25,005 nucleotides of DNA from Prorocentrum cordatum (GCA_963575745.1 CAUYUJ010007458.1:492686-517690); one strand, 5' to 3'. Positions 1-8,987 are shown, numbered from the stretch's first letter. Translations and numbers: made by a program. Notes: generated by a model not told the origin, from the letters alone.

Positions 1-331
1 CAGAAAATGTTCGGCGGCGCGCGCGGCCTGGAAAATGTTCGCCGGAAATGTTCGGCGGCGCGTTTCTCCCCGGGCAACTTACTCGCTCGCTGCGCGTGAC
101 CCTGGAAAATGTTCGGAGAAAATGTTCGGCTGCTTGAAAATGTTCGAAAAATGTTCGAAACAAGTTCGAAAAATGTTCGAAAAATGTTCGGCCTTTGAAA
201 ATGTTCGAAAAATGTTCGAAAAATGTTCGAAACATGTTCGGAACCATGATCGGAAAATGTTCGAAAAATGTTCGAAAAATGTTCGGGGGCAAACGCTCGC
301 CGCCGAAAATGTTCGGAACGGGTCGGCTCGC
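1..331. repeat. GAAAATGTTCG short-period tandem array
   Basis: The heptamer ATGTTCG occurs 17 times here, usually as GAAAATGTTCG or AAAAATGTTCG, with runs at strict 11-bp spacing (for example 201, 212, 223, 234 and 257, 268, 279). Variants such as AAGTTCG and ATGATCG sit in register. The array begins at or before the window edge. Both strands carry open frames through it (peptides like FEKCS on plus, EHFSNIF on minus), but these are translated repeats, not genes. Confidence 0.9.
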
Positions 332-440
332 CGGGACGAGTCGTCTGCGCGGCGCGCAGCAGGCCGCGCGGCCCGGGGCCGCGCGGCCGGGGGCCGCGCG
401 TTGCGGCGCGCCCCAGGGCTGCGCGCCCTGCGGCGCGCCG
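332..440. other. GC-rich palindromic stretch
   Basis: This stretch is a run of GCCGCGCGGC-type palindromes and CGCGC tracts with almost no A/T. It carries overlapping open frames in several phases, as expected from composition alone. No gene is recognised. Confidence 0.5.
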
Positions 441-554
441 CCAAAAGCCTCTGCGAGCCACCAGCACCAAGCCATGGGCGCTGAGGCCAACGGTCTTGGC
501 CTCCCTGGTGAACGCAGAGACTTCAGCAGCGGAGGGCGAGAGAGAGCAGGAACA

Positions 555-605
555 ATGGGCGTGGCCCACCCGATGGGCCACGCCCATCGTTGACTCAACG
601 ATGGG
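555..605. repeat. Two overlapping, mutually exclusive perfect hairpins
   Basis: Bases 555-568 (ATGGGCGTGGCCCA) are exactly complementary to 574-587, giving a 14-bp stem with a 5-base loop. Bases 583-591 (CCCATCGTT) are exactly complementary to 597-605, giving a 9-bp stem with a 5-base loop. The shared segment 583-587 can pair in only one stem at a time. There is no T-run or flanking gene to call this a terminator. Confidence 0.8.
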
Positions 606-1337
606 CCCCATGGTGGGTCACGCTGTTGCGAACAATGTGCAAGAAACAAATCACAAAAGAGCGGCTGTTGGCATAGGCATAGGCACGGCTGGGTGGCGCC
701 AGCGCGCCTGCAGCTGCGCCGTGACCTCGCACCTGCGGGCGGCATCGAGTTCCTGCTGCTGCCCCTTCCCATGCTACTGCTATAGCTGCTATGGTTTACA
801 TGTTTACATGCCATGATGTAACTCTGATAAGATGCATGGCGCAAATAACCCCGCCACAGAAAACGCGCGTTCGGAAGCACATCGCTAAAATTACAACGCG
901 TGAAACGTAAAGTTGATATTACAAAAAACTGGCGCAACATGATTTCCAACCTGCATATCATAATCTGTAGTTACTGTAGTTGCGCTAGCGGTGCAGGTGC
1001 TGAACATACGCGGCGCGAGTGACTCAAAACATCGATGATAATTGCGCGTGCGATTCAGGTATTAATATATGGAATATATTGAACACTTTAATACTTTTAA
1101 TACTGGCAGATGTCCTGGGAAAATGACGTGAGTTTCGTCTTGGTTTTTGGGGGTCGTTCTGCGAGACAGCTGGTTTGCATGGTAGCTGCTATTGAAACTG
1201 CGAAACGGGATGTTTGATACCAGGGTAAACTTTATCAGTTAAGCCATGCGTGTGTTCAAGACTGTACGCGCACAAACAATGTGGCCCACCGGTGCCCTAT
1301 ACTATAAGCCTAGGCTATAGGCTAGACCCTCGCACGC
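606..1337. other. Intergenic, AT-richer, no gene seen
   Basis: This is mixed-composition DNA with AT-rich patches (for example around 1050-1110) and no convincing coding frame. The plus-strand frame ending near 816 is composed of compositionally biased residues and is not supported. A GCTATAGCTGCTATGG element near 777-793 recurs near 3412-3428. Confidence 0.5.
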
Positions 1338-1613
1338 ATGTCCCATGCAGCCCCTTGGCCGCACCCCTCACGCGGGCGCTCGATGCGGGCCCGTGAGCTC
1401 CATGAGAGGTTCTCACCGCCTCCCCCACCCCCATCTCTTGCGAAACCCATCCCCGATAGACAGATCATGCCAATGCGGAGCTCTGATAATATGTTCCAAG
1501 TGGTTCAAGAGTCTCCCAATGCCCACAGCCCAAAGACTCCGACCTGCAAGCAAGACTCGACGGACGGGCTGGCCGCAAGCCTATCATGAGATATTATTGC
1601 CCCGATCTCCTGT

Positions 1614-1748
1614 TCAAAGTCCCCCATGATCGCTGTCGACGGCCAGAAACGCATTTTCATCATAGAAGATCGTCGATGGTGCACTGGCGGCACTGGAGTT
1701 GGAAGAACTACTTTCGGTGTCCCATTGCTCGCTGGGGGTGTCATCAAC
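1614..1748 (-). CDS. Possible exon fragment, unrecognised
   Basis: The minus-strand frame from 1748 to the TGA at 1616-1614 reads 44 codons with a natural, non-repetitive composition. It runs from an acidic start (VDDTPSEQWD) through a Ser-rich stretch to FYDENAFLAVDSD. It begins right after a run of ten C residues (plus-strand G at 1749-1758). Upstream of that run another frame reads LSSESLQSF, so the homopolymer may hide a 1-base length error joining the two. After the TGA a different frame continues (EQEIGAIIS), so either an intron boundary or a second frameshift is needed. No family is recognised. It could be a decayed exon or chance; neighbours give no help. Confidence 0.3.
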   Translation of the reverse strand, partial: VDDTPSEQWDTESSSSNSSAASAPSTIFYDENAFLAVDSDHGGL

Positions 1749-1759
1749 GGGGGGGGGGA

Positions 1760-2552
1760 ACGATTGCAACGATTCTGATGATAGCTGAAAGCCGTAGCTA
1801 ATTGTTAACTGTTAACCAACATCCATGGCATCACGCCATTACGCCGTATGCCATATGCCATATGACATACGACACCAACGCACTACTCTTGCATCGTTTC
1901 CCCCCCGCACCCCTGCGTGCGCGCGCGGTGGGGCACCCCTGGGAAATGACCAGATTTGCCAGGCCCCAGGGCGCGCCAAACCTGAGGCACTGGTTCCCAT
2001 CTTGAGCCGGGAAACCTTCTGGCGCAAGTGCCTCCCCCCCGCCTTCTACTCTACTCCTACTTTCTACTGAGACTTCTTAGAAGACTTACCTGGTACCTGG
2101 TGGTTGCCTGGGCCTGGGCCACACGCCCCCCTCGCCCCTGGCCGCCGAGCTGCTCAAGAGTTCTCAAGCAGCAAGCCCAACATACGACGCACGGGCCACG
2201 GTGAGTGCGGCGGCGACAATGGGGGGGCCTTCAATGCTCAATGCCTTCAACAACCCATGCGACGCCTGCTATATTGTTACATCGATGGCCACTGCGATGA
2301 AGATGCGGCCCCACCCTGACCCCTGCCACACGCACCCCATCGCCCATCTGACAGGGCCAACGGCGAAGGCGGAGGGATCTGACACCACGCGGATGGGGGG
2401 GGGCGCGCTTCACTGGGAAGGTCTGGCACGCGAACAGTGAGCCAACATGGGCAAGGCGGATGATCGACATCACATGGGAGGGGGACAAGGTCAGGAATCC
2501 AGAGCTCCAATTATCTCCGAGGGCGGCTCGGCTTTCGCATGTGCTCTAGACT
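1760..2552. other. Intergenic, no gene I can support
   Basis: Several short open frames overlap on both strands, including a plus-strand frame at 2201-2440 with ordinary composition (LNAFNNPCDACYIV). None has a recognisable domain, a consistent exon boundary or a matching neighbour. CATATGCCATATGACATA near 1850-1870 is a local AT palindromic patch. I leave the stretch unannotated. Confidence 0.4.
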
Positions 2553-2864
2553 CTAGAATCTAGAAACAAACCTGAACGCAAAGCTGCGAGCAACGTCCTG
2601 CCGGGCTGCAACGCCCCCCTCCCGCAACCTCGCGGGGGGAATGTTGGACGCGGAGGTCGACGGCTGCAGCGTGCGAAGGTCGATGATGCTGTCGACCCTC
2701 TGCGAGATCCACTGCAACGACCTCTCGCCGCCCAGCATGTCGTCTATGCCCAAGATGCACAGCCTTGCGCGGAGGCGGGTGGGAGCCGGCGGTGACCAAT
2801 CCTGGTCCTGGTCCTGCTCTTTCCTGTTTACTCTCCGTTTTGGCATCATATCCAATCGGGCCAC
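2553..2864 (-). CDS. Weak hypothetical ORF
   Basis: A minus-strand frame of 103 codons. Its centre (LCILGIDDMLGGERSLQWIS, then QRVDSIIDLRTLQ) has a plausible soluble-protein composition, unlike the Pro/Arg-rich competing frames. No domain is recognised. There is no clear splice acceptor or partner exon, and the ends are Arg-rich and probably non-coding. It may be an exon, a relic or chance. Confidence 0.2.
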   Translation of the reverse strand: MARLDMMPKRRVNRKEQDQDQDWSPPAPTRLRARLCILGIDDMLGGERSLQWISQRVDSIIDLRTLQPSTSASNIPPARLREGGVAARQDVARSFAFRFVSRF

Positions 2865-2874
2865 TCCCCAGGCC

Positions 2875-3060
2875 CCCCTAGGCCCTACGTCACTTCCTCC
2901 TCCTCCTGCTCACCTGCCTCCTCCAGCCTCTCCCTCCTCATCCACCCCCCTCATCCCTCCCTCCCTGCTTATCCTCTGTCCTCCTTCCTCCTATCCTCTT
3001 CCTCCGGGCCCTCGCCCCCCCCCCCTCCCCCTCGCCTGCCTCCTCGTCTCAAGTGCTGAT
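2875..3060. repeat. CT-rich low-complexity tract
   Basis: The plus strand is strongly pyrimidine-biased (CCTCC, CCCTCC, TCCTCC repeats), with short purine interruptions. Pro/Ser-rich frames on plus and Gly/Arg-rich frames on minus are compositional artefacts. Confidence 0.7.
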
Positions 3061-3360
3061 GTCTCGGGCGGGGGGGCTCTGAGCTGGACATCGGCATCAA
3101 GGAGATAGAACTGAACACTGAACGAAAGCCACAAACAAAAACCCGCGGCTGAAAACATCGCAAGGGGGGGGGGGGCGGACCGAATCTGAGAACAACCGAA
3201 ACTGAGCGGCACAAAAAACATCAGGCGGCCTTGGCCGCGCAAGCTCTGAACCGCCAGGGACTTCATTCAAGAAGCCAAACCTCAGAGACTCGTACTCTAT
3301 TCAACCGACTCCTGGGCGTTGAAGGACCAGGGCCCATGCTCAGGCCTGAAAGGCCTATTT
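3061..3360. other. Intergenic, no gene seen
   Basis: The stretch contains two G-runs (around 3070 and 3167-3175) and no convincing frame. It lies 3' of the methyltransferase-like gene on the minus strand and may hold unrecognised further exons of it. I could not identify any. Confidence 0.35.
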
Positions 3361-3364
3361 GGCA

Positions 3365-3447
3365 TGTGGCTAGCGGCTAGCGGCTAGCGGCTAAACGGCT
3401 ATGCTTATAGCTGCTATAGCTGCTATGGCTATGGCATATGGCCATGG
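3365..3447. repeat. GGCTAGC / GCTAT short repeats
   Basis: GGCTAGC is repeated at 7-bp steps (3369-3392), then degenerates into GCTATAGCTGCTAT and GGCTATGGCATATGGCC. It shares GCTATAGCTGCTATGG with a site near 777-793. Confidence 0.7.
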
Positions 3448-3472
3448 CCTCCGGAATGGCCAACGACGATTT

Positions 3473-4774
3473 TTACTGGATGGGGGTCAGTGAGGTTGTC
3501 CGAACTACGTTCGATCCCGATTGGGGAGCGGCGGGCCTCTTGCGATCCATCTCGCTCCAAACGGAAGCGCCCGTGAGGGGCGCTTGGATGCTGTAGCCCA
3601 AGTCCGCGCACATCTGGCAGAAACACTCCAAGTAGCTCTGGCCGCCAGTCTGGCCGGCCTTTGTCTTCCTCGTCCTGAACTCCTCAATCTCCCCCACGCA
3701 AAAGGCGCGCGGTCTATCGTTGCGAAGATGAGAAAATCAATCCTCAAAGACAGTACTGAATTTGCCGTGCTGCTCGGGCCTAATGCCCGACTGGCTGTTG
3801 AAGTAGTTGGAGAATGGCTGGCATGGAAGGCCCACAGTTGTCATGTGCGGCCTCTGGCGAGGTGGGCAGCAAATGCCATGGGCCTCGCAAGTAGAATACT
3901 CTGGGTTCGTTGCGTCTGCCATGCTCTGGTACAGATGCCCGTCCTGCAAGTCTGCCCTGAACACCTGCTTCAAGAAACGACGCGCCAGAGGTTTTGCATC
4001 ATTGAAGCTCTGCGTGGTGGTGTCCATCATGAAAGCCTTGAACACTGCGCACTCTGCGCCGGTCCCTGAGCAACAACTTTCGTGGATCATTGGCTTGATA
4101 GGCCTCAGTGGCAATCTCGCCCGGTCTGACTCCATTGCCACAATTATAGGTTGCATCCACCACTCAGCGCCGCGAGGAATTGGAATTGGCGGGTGGCTGC
4201 GAAGCCAAGCCGCTGGCATCTTACCGTGAGGCGGCGCTGCCGCCGCGCTGCGGGGGCAACTGCTGACGCTGCCAGCACCACTTGCAGCCGGCGACCTCGA
4301 CCTCGACGTCGACCTGCCCCCTCCCGCAGATGGCGACTTCTCCGGCATAAGTCCTGAAACGCTGAGGCTGGGACTGCGACTGGGGCTCTCCTGAGGATGC
4401 AACGCCTGGGGCGACCCACAAGGACTGGAAACTGCATGCCAATCTGATCCGTGCGCTTCCCTGCTGGCGTCTGGGCCCTGCTCGAAACCGCACTCAGAAC
4501 CTGCCCTGACAAACCTATATGTGGCCTTGCTCAATAATGATGATGGTGCCCCATGCGACCTGCCGCTCGACCTGGACCTGGATCTCGACCTGGATCTCGC
4601 GGAACCAGGCCCTGGCGACTGTGAGCGCTGGCGGGGCGCTGCCTCTGGCGAAGGTGGAATGGCCTCAGGCTTGAAATCTGAATCGCCTGACTGGGGCGCT
4701 TCAGCGCCCGATGCCTGGATGTCGAATAGCATGGCCTCAAGATCCCAGCTGTCAGGCCCACCCTGGCTTCCCAT
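3473..4774 (-). pseudogene. DNA cytosine-5 methyltransferase-like gene with in-frame TGA
   Basis: It encodes an RS-rich N-terminus followed by a C5-cytosine methyltransferase fold. From the ATG at 4774-4772: an acidic/Ser/Pro segment with RS repeats (residues about 59-75); SAM-binding motif I, ESCCSGTGAE (about 232-241, nt 4081-4052); a Cys-containing segment (CEAHGICC); and the catalytic motif IV loop PCQPFS (317-322, nt 3826-3809), whose Cys is the expected nucleophile. A TGA (3739-3737, codon 346) interrupts the frame. The same frame then continues with family-like sequence: a motif VI-like EIEEF (362-366), YLECF and LGYSI, and a motif VIII-like WSEMDRKR (nt about 3553-3530). Open reading ends at 3473, so motifs IX-X and any target-recognition domain are missing or in unseen exons. 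A GTAAAA at the final stop could be an intron donor. The ATG at 4774 is preferred because a splice-acceptor-like site lies 29 nt upstream; an in-frame ATG at 4960 would add an implausible hydrophobic leader. It is either a nonsense-disrupted copy or a gene with a small unrecognised intron. Methyltransferases of this type are known inside dinoflagellate retrotransposons, but no reverse transcriptase is seen here. Confidence 0.8.
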
Positions 4775-4803
4775 CGCAGCAGAGGGAGCGCGTCCGCACA
4801 ATA

Positions 4804-4831
4804 CTAAGACATAGAACATGAAGAACCAACT
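4804..4831 (-). promoter_or_regulatory. Candidate splice (trans-splice) acceptor of the methyltransferase-like gene
   Basis: On the minus strand a T-rich tract (TTGGTTCTTC, then TTCTATGTCTTAG) ends in AG at 4805-4804, 29 nt before the ATG at 4774. Dinoflagellate nuclear mRNAs receive a spliced leader at such AG sites, so this is the likely 5' end of the mature message. It could equally be a cis-splice acceptor. Confidence 0.45.
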
Positions 4832-4835
4832 AGGG

Positions 4836-5243
4836 CATGCGCACATCGGAGGACGGACCTGAACGCCTGAACCACAAAACTGCGCCCACAAGACTGCGTC
4901 GACCAAGGAGGCACATCGCAAATCTGATAATGGAAGAGCTGACCAAGGAAGATAATGCAACGCAACGCAATGCGACCTTCAAAGCGACGCCTGCGGGGAG
5001 ATGCGAGACCTGGCCATCTCGAACGCGAACAAACCCAATAATTATGGTTGAGGCTCAAGGGTGCCCCGTCTGACCTGTCTTGCATCAGCGGGCAGGGCCG
5101 CAGGGGCCCACTCAGATTGGGGCTTGAATAATAGATAACCATTCGCCCCCACCATACCTGGACCAGCTGGATGAGGATAGCCTGCGTTCATACAATGTCT
5201 GCGCGTCCTGGTCCTAGCCGCCGGTCCTAGCCGCTAGCCTACT
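4836..5243. other. Spacer upstream of the methyltransferase-like gene
   Basis: No supported gene. Short frames on both strands lack domains. The right end (5205-5243) grades into CCTAG / CTTAGGACC-type short repeats that introduce the minisatellite. ACGCAACGCAATGCGA (4959-4974) resembles ACGCAACGCAATGCAA at 8827-8842. Confidence 0.45.
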
Positions 5244-5730
5244 TTCCTAAGACCTTAGGACCTAAGACTTAAGACATGCCCCACTACCTACTTAGGACCT
5301 ACTTCCCCAAGGCATGTCCCACTACCTATTTAGGACCTACTTTCCCAAAACATGCCCCACTGGCCTACTTAACTTAGGACCTACTTCCCCAAGACATGCC
5401 CCACTACCTACTTAGGACCTACTTTCCCAAGACATGCCCCACTACCTACATAGGACCTACTTTCCCAAGACCCGAAGCCAAGACATGCCCGACTACCTAC
5501 TTAGGACCTACTTTCCCAAGACATGCCCCATTACTTACTTAGGACCTACTTTTCCAAGACATGCCCCACTTTCCCAAGACCCAAGGCCAAGACATGCCCC
5601 ACGACCTACTTAGGAACGGCCCAAGACCTGCCCCACTACCTACTTAGGACCTACTTTCCCAAGACATGCCCCACTTTCCCAAGACCCAAGACCCAAGACA
5701 TGCCCCACTTTCCCAAGACATGCCCTCGCA
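5244..5730. repeat. Minisatellite with AGGACCTACTT / CAAGACATGCCCCAC units
   Basis: Units of roughly 38-47 bp combine TAGGACCTACTTTCCC with AAGACATGCCCCACTACCTA. The core AGGACCTACTT occurs eight times exactly, and the AAGACATGCCCCAC block recurs more often. Toward 5560-5730 the unit shrinks to a repeated CCCACTTTCCCAAGAC. A plus-strand frame (5523-5795) runs through it giving PHYLLRTYF-type peptide repeats; I regard it as a translated repeat. It lies between two same-strand genes, ending about 130 bp from the stop of the one upstream. Confidence 0.9.
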
Positions 5731-5863
5731 GAGCAGATGAGATGGCCAGCGGGGAGGCCTGCACAGCACTCCCGAAAAAAAACTGCGTTGATTGAATGTT
5801 TTTCTCTTGGCCAAGCTTGCAAAGACATCCGCAAGGACGCTCTGCTCCGCGCCTGGGCGACGG

Positions 5864-7708
5864 TCACGCTGCGTCCAACTCCGCGTCGGTCATGTCCACG
5901 TATGTGCGAGGCCTCTCGTACATCACGTGGCGCAGTCTGCCCTCTGGGTCGTCTGGCGGTATGTCGCGGCCCCTGATGAGCCACTGTTTGACCAACCGTA
6001 AACAATAATCGGATGGCAACTCGTTTGGGGGCCTGCCAAACGTCACCTGCTTCTTGCACTCGAGCGTGTCGTATGTGTTCCTGTGGCAACCGCGCACTGC
6101 ACCCCAACCGATCTGGACCCCCCGGGAAAAGACGCCGGCAACATCCCAACCGCGCCAGTTGAAACTCCGAGGAGCTCCGCGGCCTCGGGCTCCACCGCCG
6201 CGGCCTCTGCCAGCTGCTGGCGCCGCTGGAGCGGCTGGGTGCGGCGGCGGCAGCGGGGGCGGCATGTCGCCACCTGGATCTCCATGTCCGCCGCCGTCGC
6301 CGCCCCCGGGGCCGCCGCCCTCGCCGCCGCCTTCGCAGCCACTGGCATCCCCATCGACGCCGAAAACATCATCGTCCCATGGGTCATTATCTTGGACTGC
6401 TGCGAGGTCTGCGTCAGGGCCAGCCAGCACGACGTCTCCTGCATGGTCTCCGCCATCGCCGCCATCACCGCCGACGTCCACATCAACGATGGGCGCGAGG
6501 ACTGGCTTGGCTTCTCCTTTTGAAGAACCCCCCTTGGCTCTCGCTTGGCGAGGGCGCCTCTTGAGGCCACTCCAGAAATTGAACTCGTCGTCGTCTCCTG
6601 TTACACCGACTGCATAGACCTCCAGCCCGAAGCCTGGGACGAAATTGAGTCTCTCGGAATCCCCAGCGAATATTCCAAAAAAAGAACAAGACCAAGCAAC
6701 CTCAGCATTAAGAAAGGCACAAACTCTCCACGCATTAGATATTCCCAAGTGGTCAGACTCGCAACCATCAAGATCTAATGAAACTCTGCCGAATTCTGCT
6801 GCATACTCCACAGCCCCATCATCCTTGGACTGACATAAAGGGGCCATATCCATGTGCATCGTATTAAAATTTATGTAGCTGATGTGCCACCACGCAATCG
6901 TATCCACCTCTGGCGAGAAAAACTTCACAACCAGCGCTCCCAAGTCATACAAGCGCCGGAGCTCTGAATCCTTGGCAAGGACCCGCCTAATGAGCTGGCT
7001 GAATGCGCTGGCCATGGCGATGCGGGACTGCCCCATGAGGCCGCACAAGCAGAAGCCAGCGATGAAACAAAGGCGAACGCCCCTCGAAGACGTTCGCTTG
7101 GGCTGGTCAGCTGCCAGTAGCGGAAGATGCCGCTGCTCCCAAGCATCGACGAGCACTTGCAACGCAGAGTTGGAATGAGAAAGAGCCCATGCACGCCATC
7201 CGATCAAGAGGGGGAAGCCACTCCAAGACAACATATGGCAATGTCTGGTCGATAAAAGATACCCGTGCGCCGTGATCAGCATTGCACGCGGGAATGTCTG
7301 CAGGAACTTTGTGGCTCTGAGATGATGACCACTGCGCGTGCTGCTGGGCATTGGCCAGCCTCTCCTCGCGGGCTGTCTGCACTGCATGTCTCGATCGTGT
7401 CCGCGCGCTTCGGGTCGCGACCTCCAACCCCCCCAAGCCTGCCTGGATGGCCAACGCGTGAGAGTCATCTGTGATATCTGGAAGAGCTGAACGAGGCGCT
7501 GCAAATATGCCGAACGCAGGGGCGCCCACGGATGAAGATACCTGGCCCATCCGCCCCTGCCACTCGAGTCGGTAAAATTCATGCCCCCGGCGTGCAATCA
7601 CGTCGCGCCTGTGGGCATGAGCTGCTCGGAATACGGCTTTCCTCTCATGTTTGGTCCATGTCCTGCCGCGAAGGTAATCTCGTATGCAAGCGCGTTCGAG
7701 GCCGCCAT
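5864..7708 (-). pseudogene. Unrecognised gene with Cys/His C-terminal module, frameshifted
   Basis: Function unknown. Coding signal runs from an ATG at 7708-7706 (MAASNALAYE) to a TGA at 5866-5864, but not in one frame. The first 36 codons are in the frame that stops at 7598. The segment about 7600-7215 (GHEFYRLEWQGR, FGIFAAPRSAL, SFIDQTLPYVVLEW) is one frame over. From about 7210 the first frame resumes (LLIGWRAWALSHS). The second switch falls on a C5 run (plus G at 7210-7214): one fewer base reads smoothly through. The first switch is less certain; the middle frame alone is open up to 7925. The resumed part has a hydrophobic segment (GVRLCFIAGFCLCGLMG, nt 7081-7031, possibly membrane or core), a globular region, an acidic Asp/Gly linker (6487-6329), a Gly/Pro stretch and an RGG-like patch (6211-6176). 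It ends in a compact module with Cys at nt 6088, 6058 and 6004, the phrase ECKKQVTFG, and KQWLIRGRDIP. I recall similar C-terminal modules in multi-copy dinoflagellate proteins, unverified. It may be a decayed multi-copy or mobile gene, or a real gene with sequencing errors in homopolymers. Confidence 0.6.
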
Positions 7709-7721
7709 AACCTCGGGAACA

Positions 7722-7742
7722 CTGCAAATGCACGGGAACACG
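7722..7742 (-). promoter_or_regulatory. Candidate splice (trans-splice) acceptor
   Basis: The minus strand reads GTTCCCGTGCATTTGCAG with AG at 7723-7722, 13 nt before the ATG at 7708. It supports starting the gene at 7708 rather than at 7925. The pyrimidine tract is short, so support is moderate. Confidence 0.35.
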
Positions 7743-7891
7743 GCTGCGCCCAAACAGCGTTTGTACAATGATCCTGGCCCTCGAGATGTTGGAACGCTGA
7801 GGGCGGCCCCCCCCCCCCCAGGGGGGGTCGCGTTGAGGGCAGGGCCCCGGCAGGATAGGTCCGGTGGGGGAAGAGTAGGAGGAGGAGGGCG

Positions 7892-7985
7892 GCATGGCAT
7901 GGCATAGCATAGGACATAGGGACATAGGGCCTAGGGCCTAGGGCCATAGGGCCTGCCATAGGGCCTAGGGACATAAGGCATAAAG
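7892..7985. repeat. GGCATAG / CATAGGGCCTAGG short repeats
   Basis: GGCATGGCATAGCATAGG leads into alternating GGGACATAGGG and GGGCCTAGGG units at 7-14 bp steps. Related CCTAGG-rich patches lie at 10440-10520 and 23219-23262. Confidence 0.75.
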
Positions 7986-8205
7986 AAAATCAAGCTGCCG
8001 CTATTTATCTGATGCCATAGTATATGCGATATTCGCACGATGTACCAATCTTTCTGCCGCGGGGCCACTGTTGGAAACTAGAATCTAGAACTCGATTTAC
8101 CAACCGTTCGGCCCGTTACGTTAGCCGTTCGCCTTTACGCCGCAGGGCCTGCATGCGAAATCAGTTGTGACTCTAAGACTCTAAGACTCTAAGACTAGGT
8201 TCCTC
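7986..8205. other. Spacer with a TCTAAGAC triplication
   Basis: No gene is seen. GACTCTAAGACTCTAAGACT (8168-8192 region) is three tandem copies of an 8-bp unit just before the pyrimidine tract. Confidence 0.6.
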
Positions 8206-8230
8206 GAGGCCTCCTCCACCTCCTCCCCCC

Positions 8231-8261
<31 letters not shown>

Positions 8262-8690
8262 TTCCCCCCCCTTCCTCCCTCCTCCTCCTCCTCCTTTTCC
8301 TCTCTCCTGCTCTGAGCCAACCCTGCCAATTTCGCAACCCTTTCTCTGCTGGGTTACTCCTCCTCCTCCTCCTCCTCCTCCTCCCCCTCCTCCTCCTCCT
8401 GCTCCTCCTCCTCCCCTCTCCTCCTCCTCCTCCTCCTCCTCCTCCTCCTCCTCTCTCCTCCTCCTCCTCCTCCTCCTACCTCCTCCTCCTCCTCCTCCCC
8501 TTCTCCTCCCCCTTCTCCTCCTCCTCCTCCTCCTCCTCCTCCTCCTCCTCCTCCTCGTGCTCCTCCTACCCCCCCCCCGCGATCACCTCCTCCTCCTCCC
8601 TCCTCCTCCTCTGCTCCTCTCCTCAACCTCCTTCTCCTCCTCCTCCTCCTCCTCCTCCTCCTCCTCCTCCTCCTCCTCCTGCCTCGGAGC
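8206..8690. repeat. Long CCT/TCC polypyrimidine tract
   Basis: Nearly 500 bases are dominated by (TCC)n with C-runs and few purines, except a short ordinary insert at 8311-8355. Minus-strand frames give poly-Arg/Glu/Gly and are artefacts. Mirror-symmetric polypurine/polypyrimidine DNA of this kind can adopt triplex structures. Confidence 0.95.
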
Positions 8691-8946
8691 TGATCCTGGA
8701 TGACCTGAAACCTTGGCGCTACCATGGAGCTGTCGCACTCGTTACCTCGCTAGATTTAGATCGAACGAGCATTTAAATTTAGAGCGCCAGCGAACCAATC
8801 AAACCCACAACTTGCAATTTCTGCGCAACGCAACGCAATGCAACTCACCCCCTTGGAACGAATGGACGAATCAATGCGAACTGAGCCCTGGCAGCGGCAC
8901 TGTTACTTATGCTTGCTGATACGGCGTAGGACCTAGGACCTAGGAC
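8691..8946. other. Spacer, no gene seen
   Basis: Ordinary-composition DNA with no convincing frame. It contains ACGCAACGCAATGCAA, similar to a site near 4959, and ends in CCTAGGACCTAGGAC repeats (8930-8948). Confidence 0.5.
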
Positions 8947-8987
8947 TTACGCACTTAGTAAGTAACAACTAGTAACAATAATTAAGG

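Noticed and set aside
4560-4640. RS-repeat region as an SR splicing factor
   Set aside because: No RNA-recognition motif is present; the same frame carries cytosine methyltransferase motifs.
5864-7597. Single 577-codon frame taken as the whole intact gene
   Set aside because: Its first 125 or so codons are a poorer coding sequence than the overlapping frame ending at 7107; a frame switch near 7210 explains both better.
8354-8725. Minus-strand open frame of poly-Arg/Glu/Gly
   Set aside because: It is the translation of a CCT/TCC microsatellite; there is no non-repetitive coding sequence.
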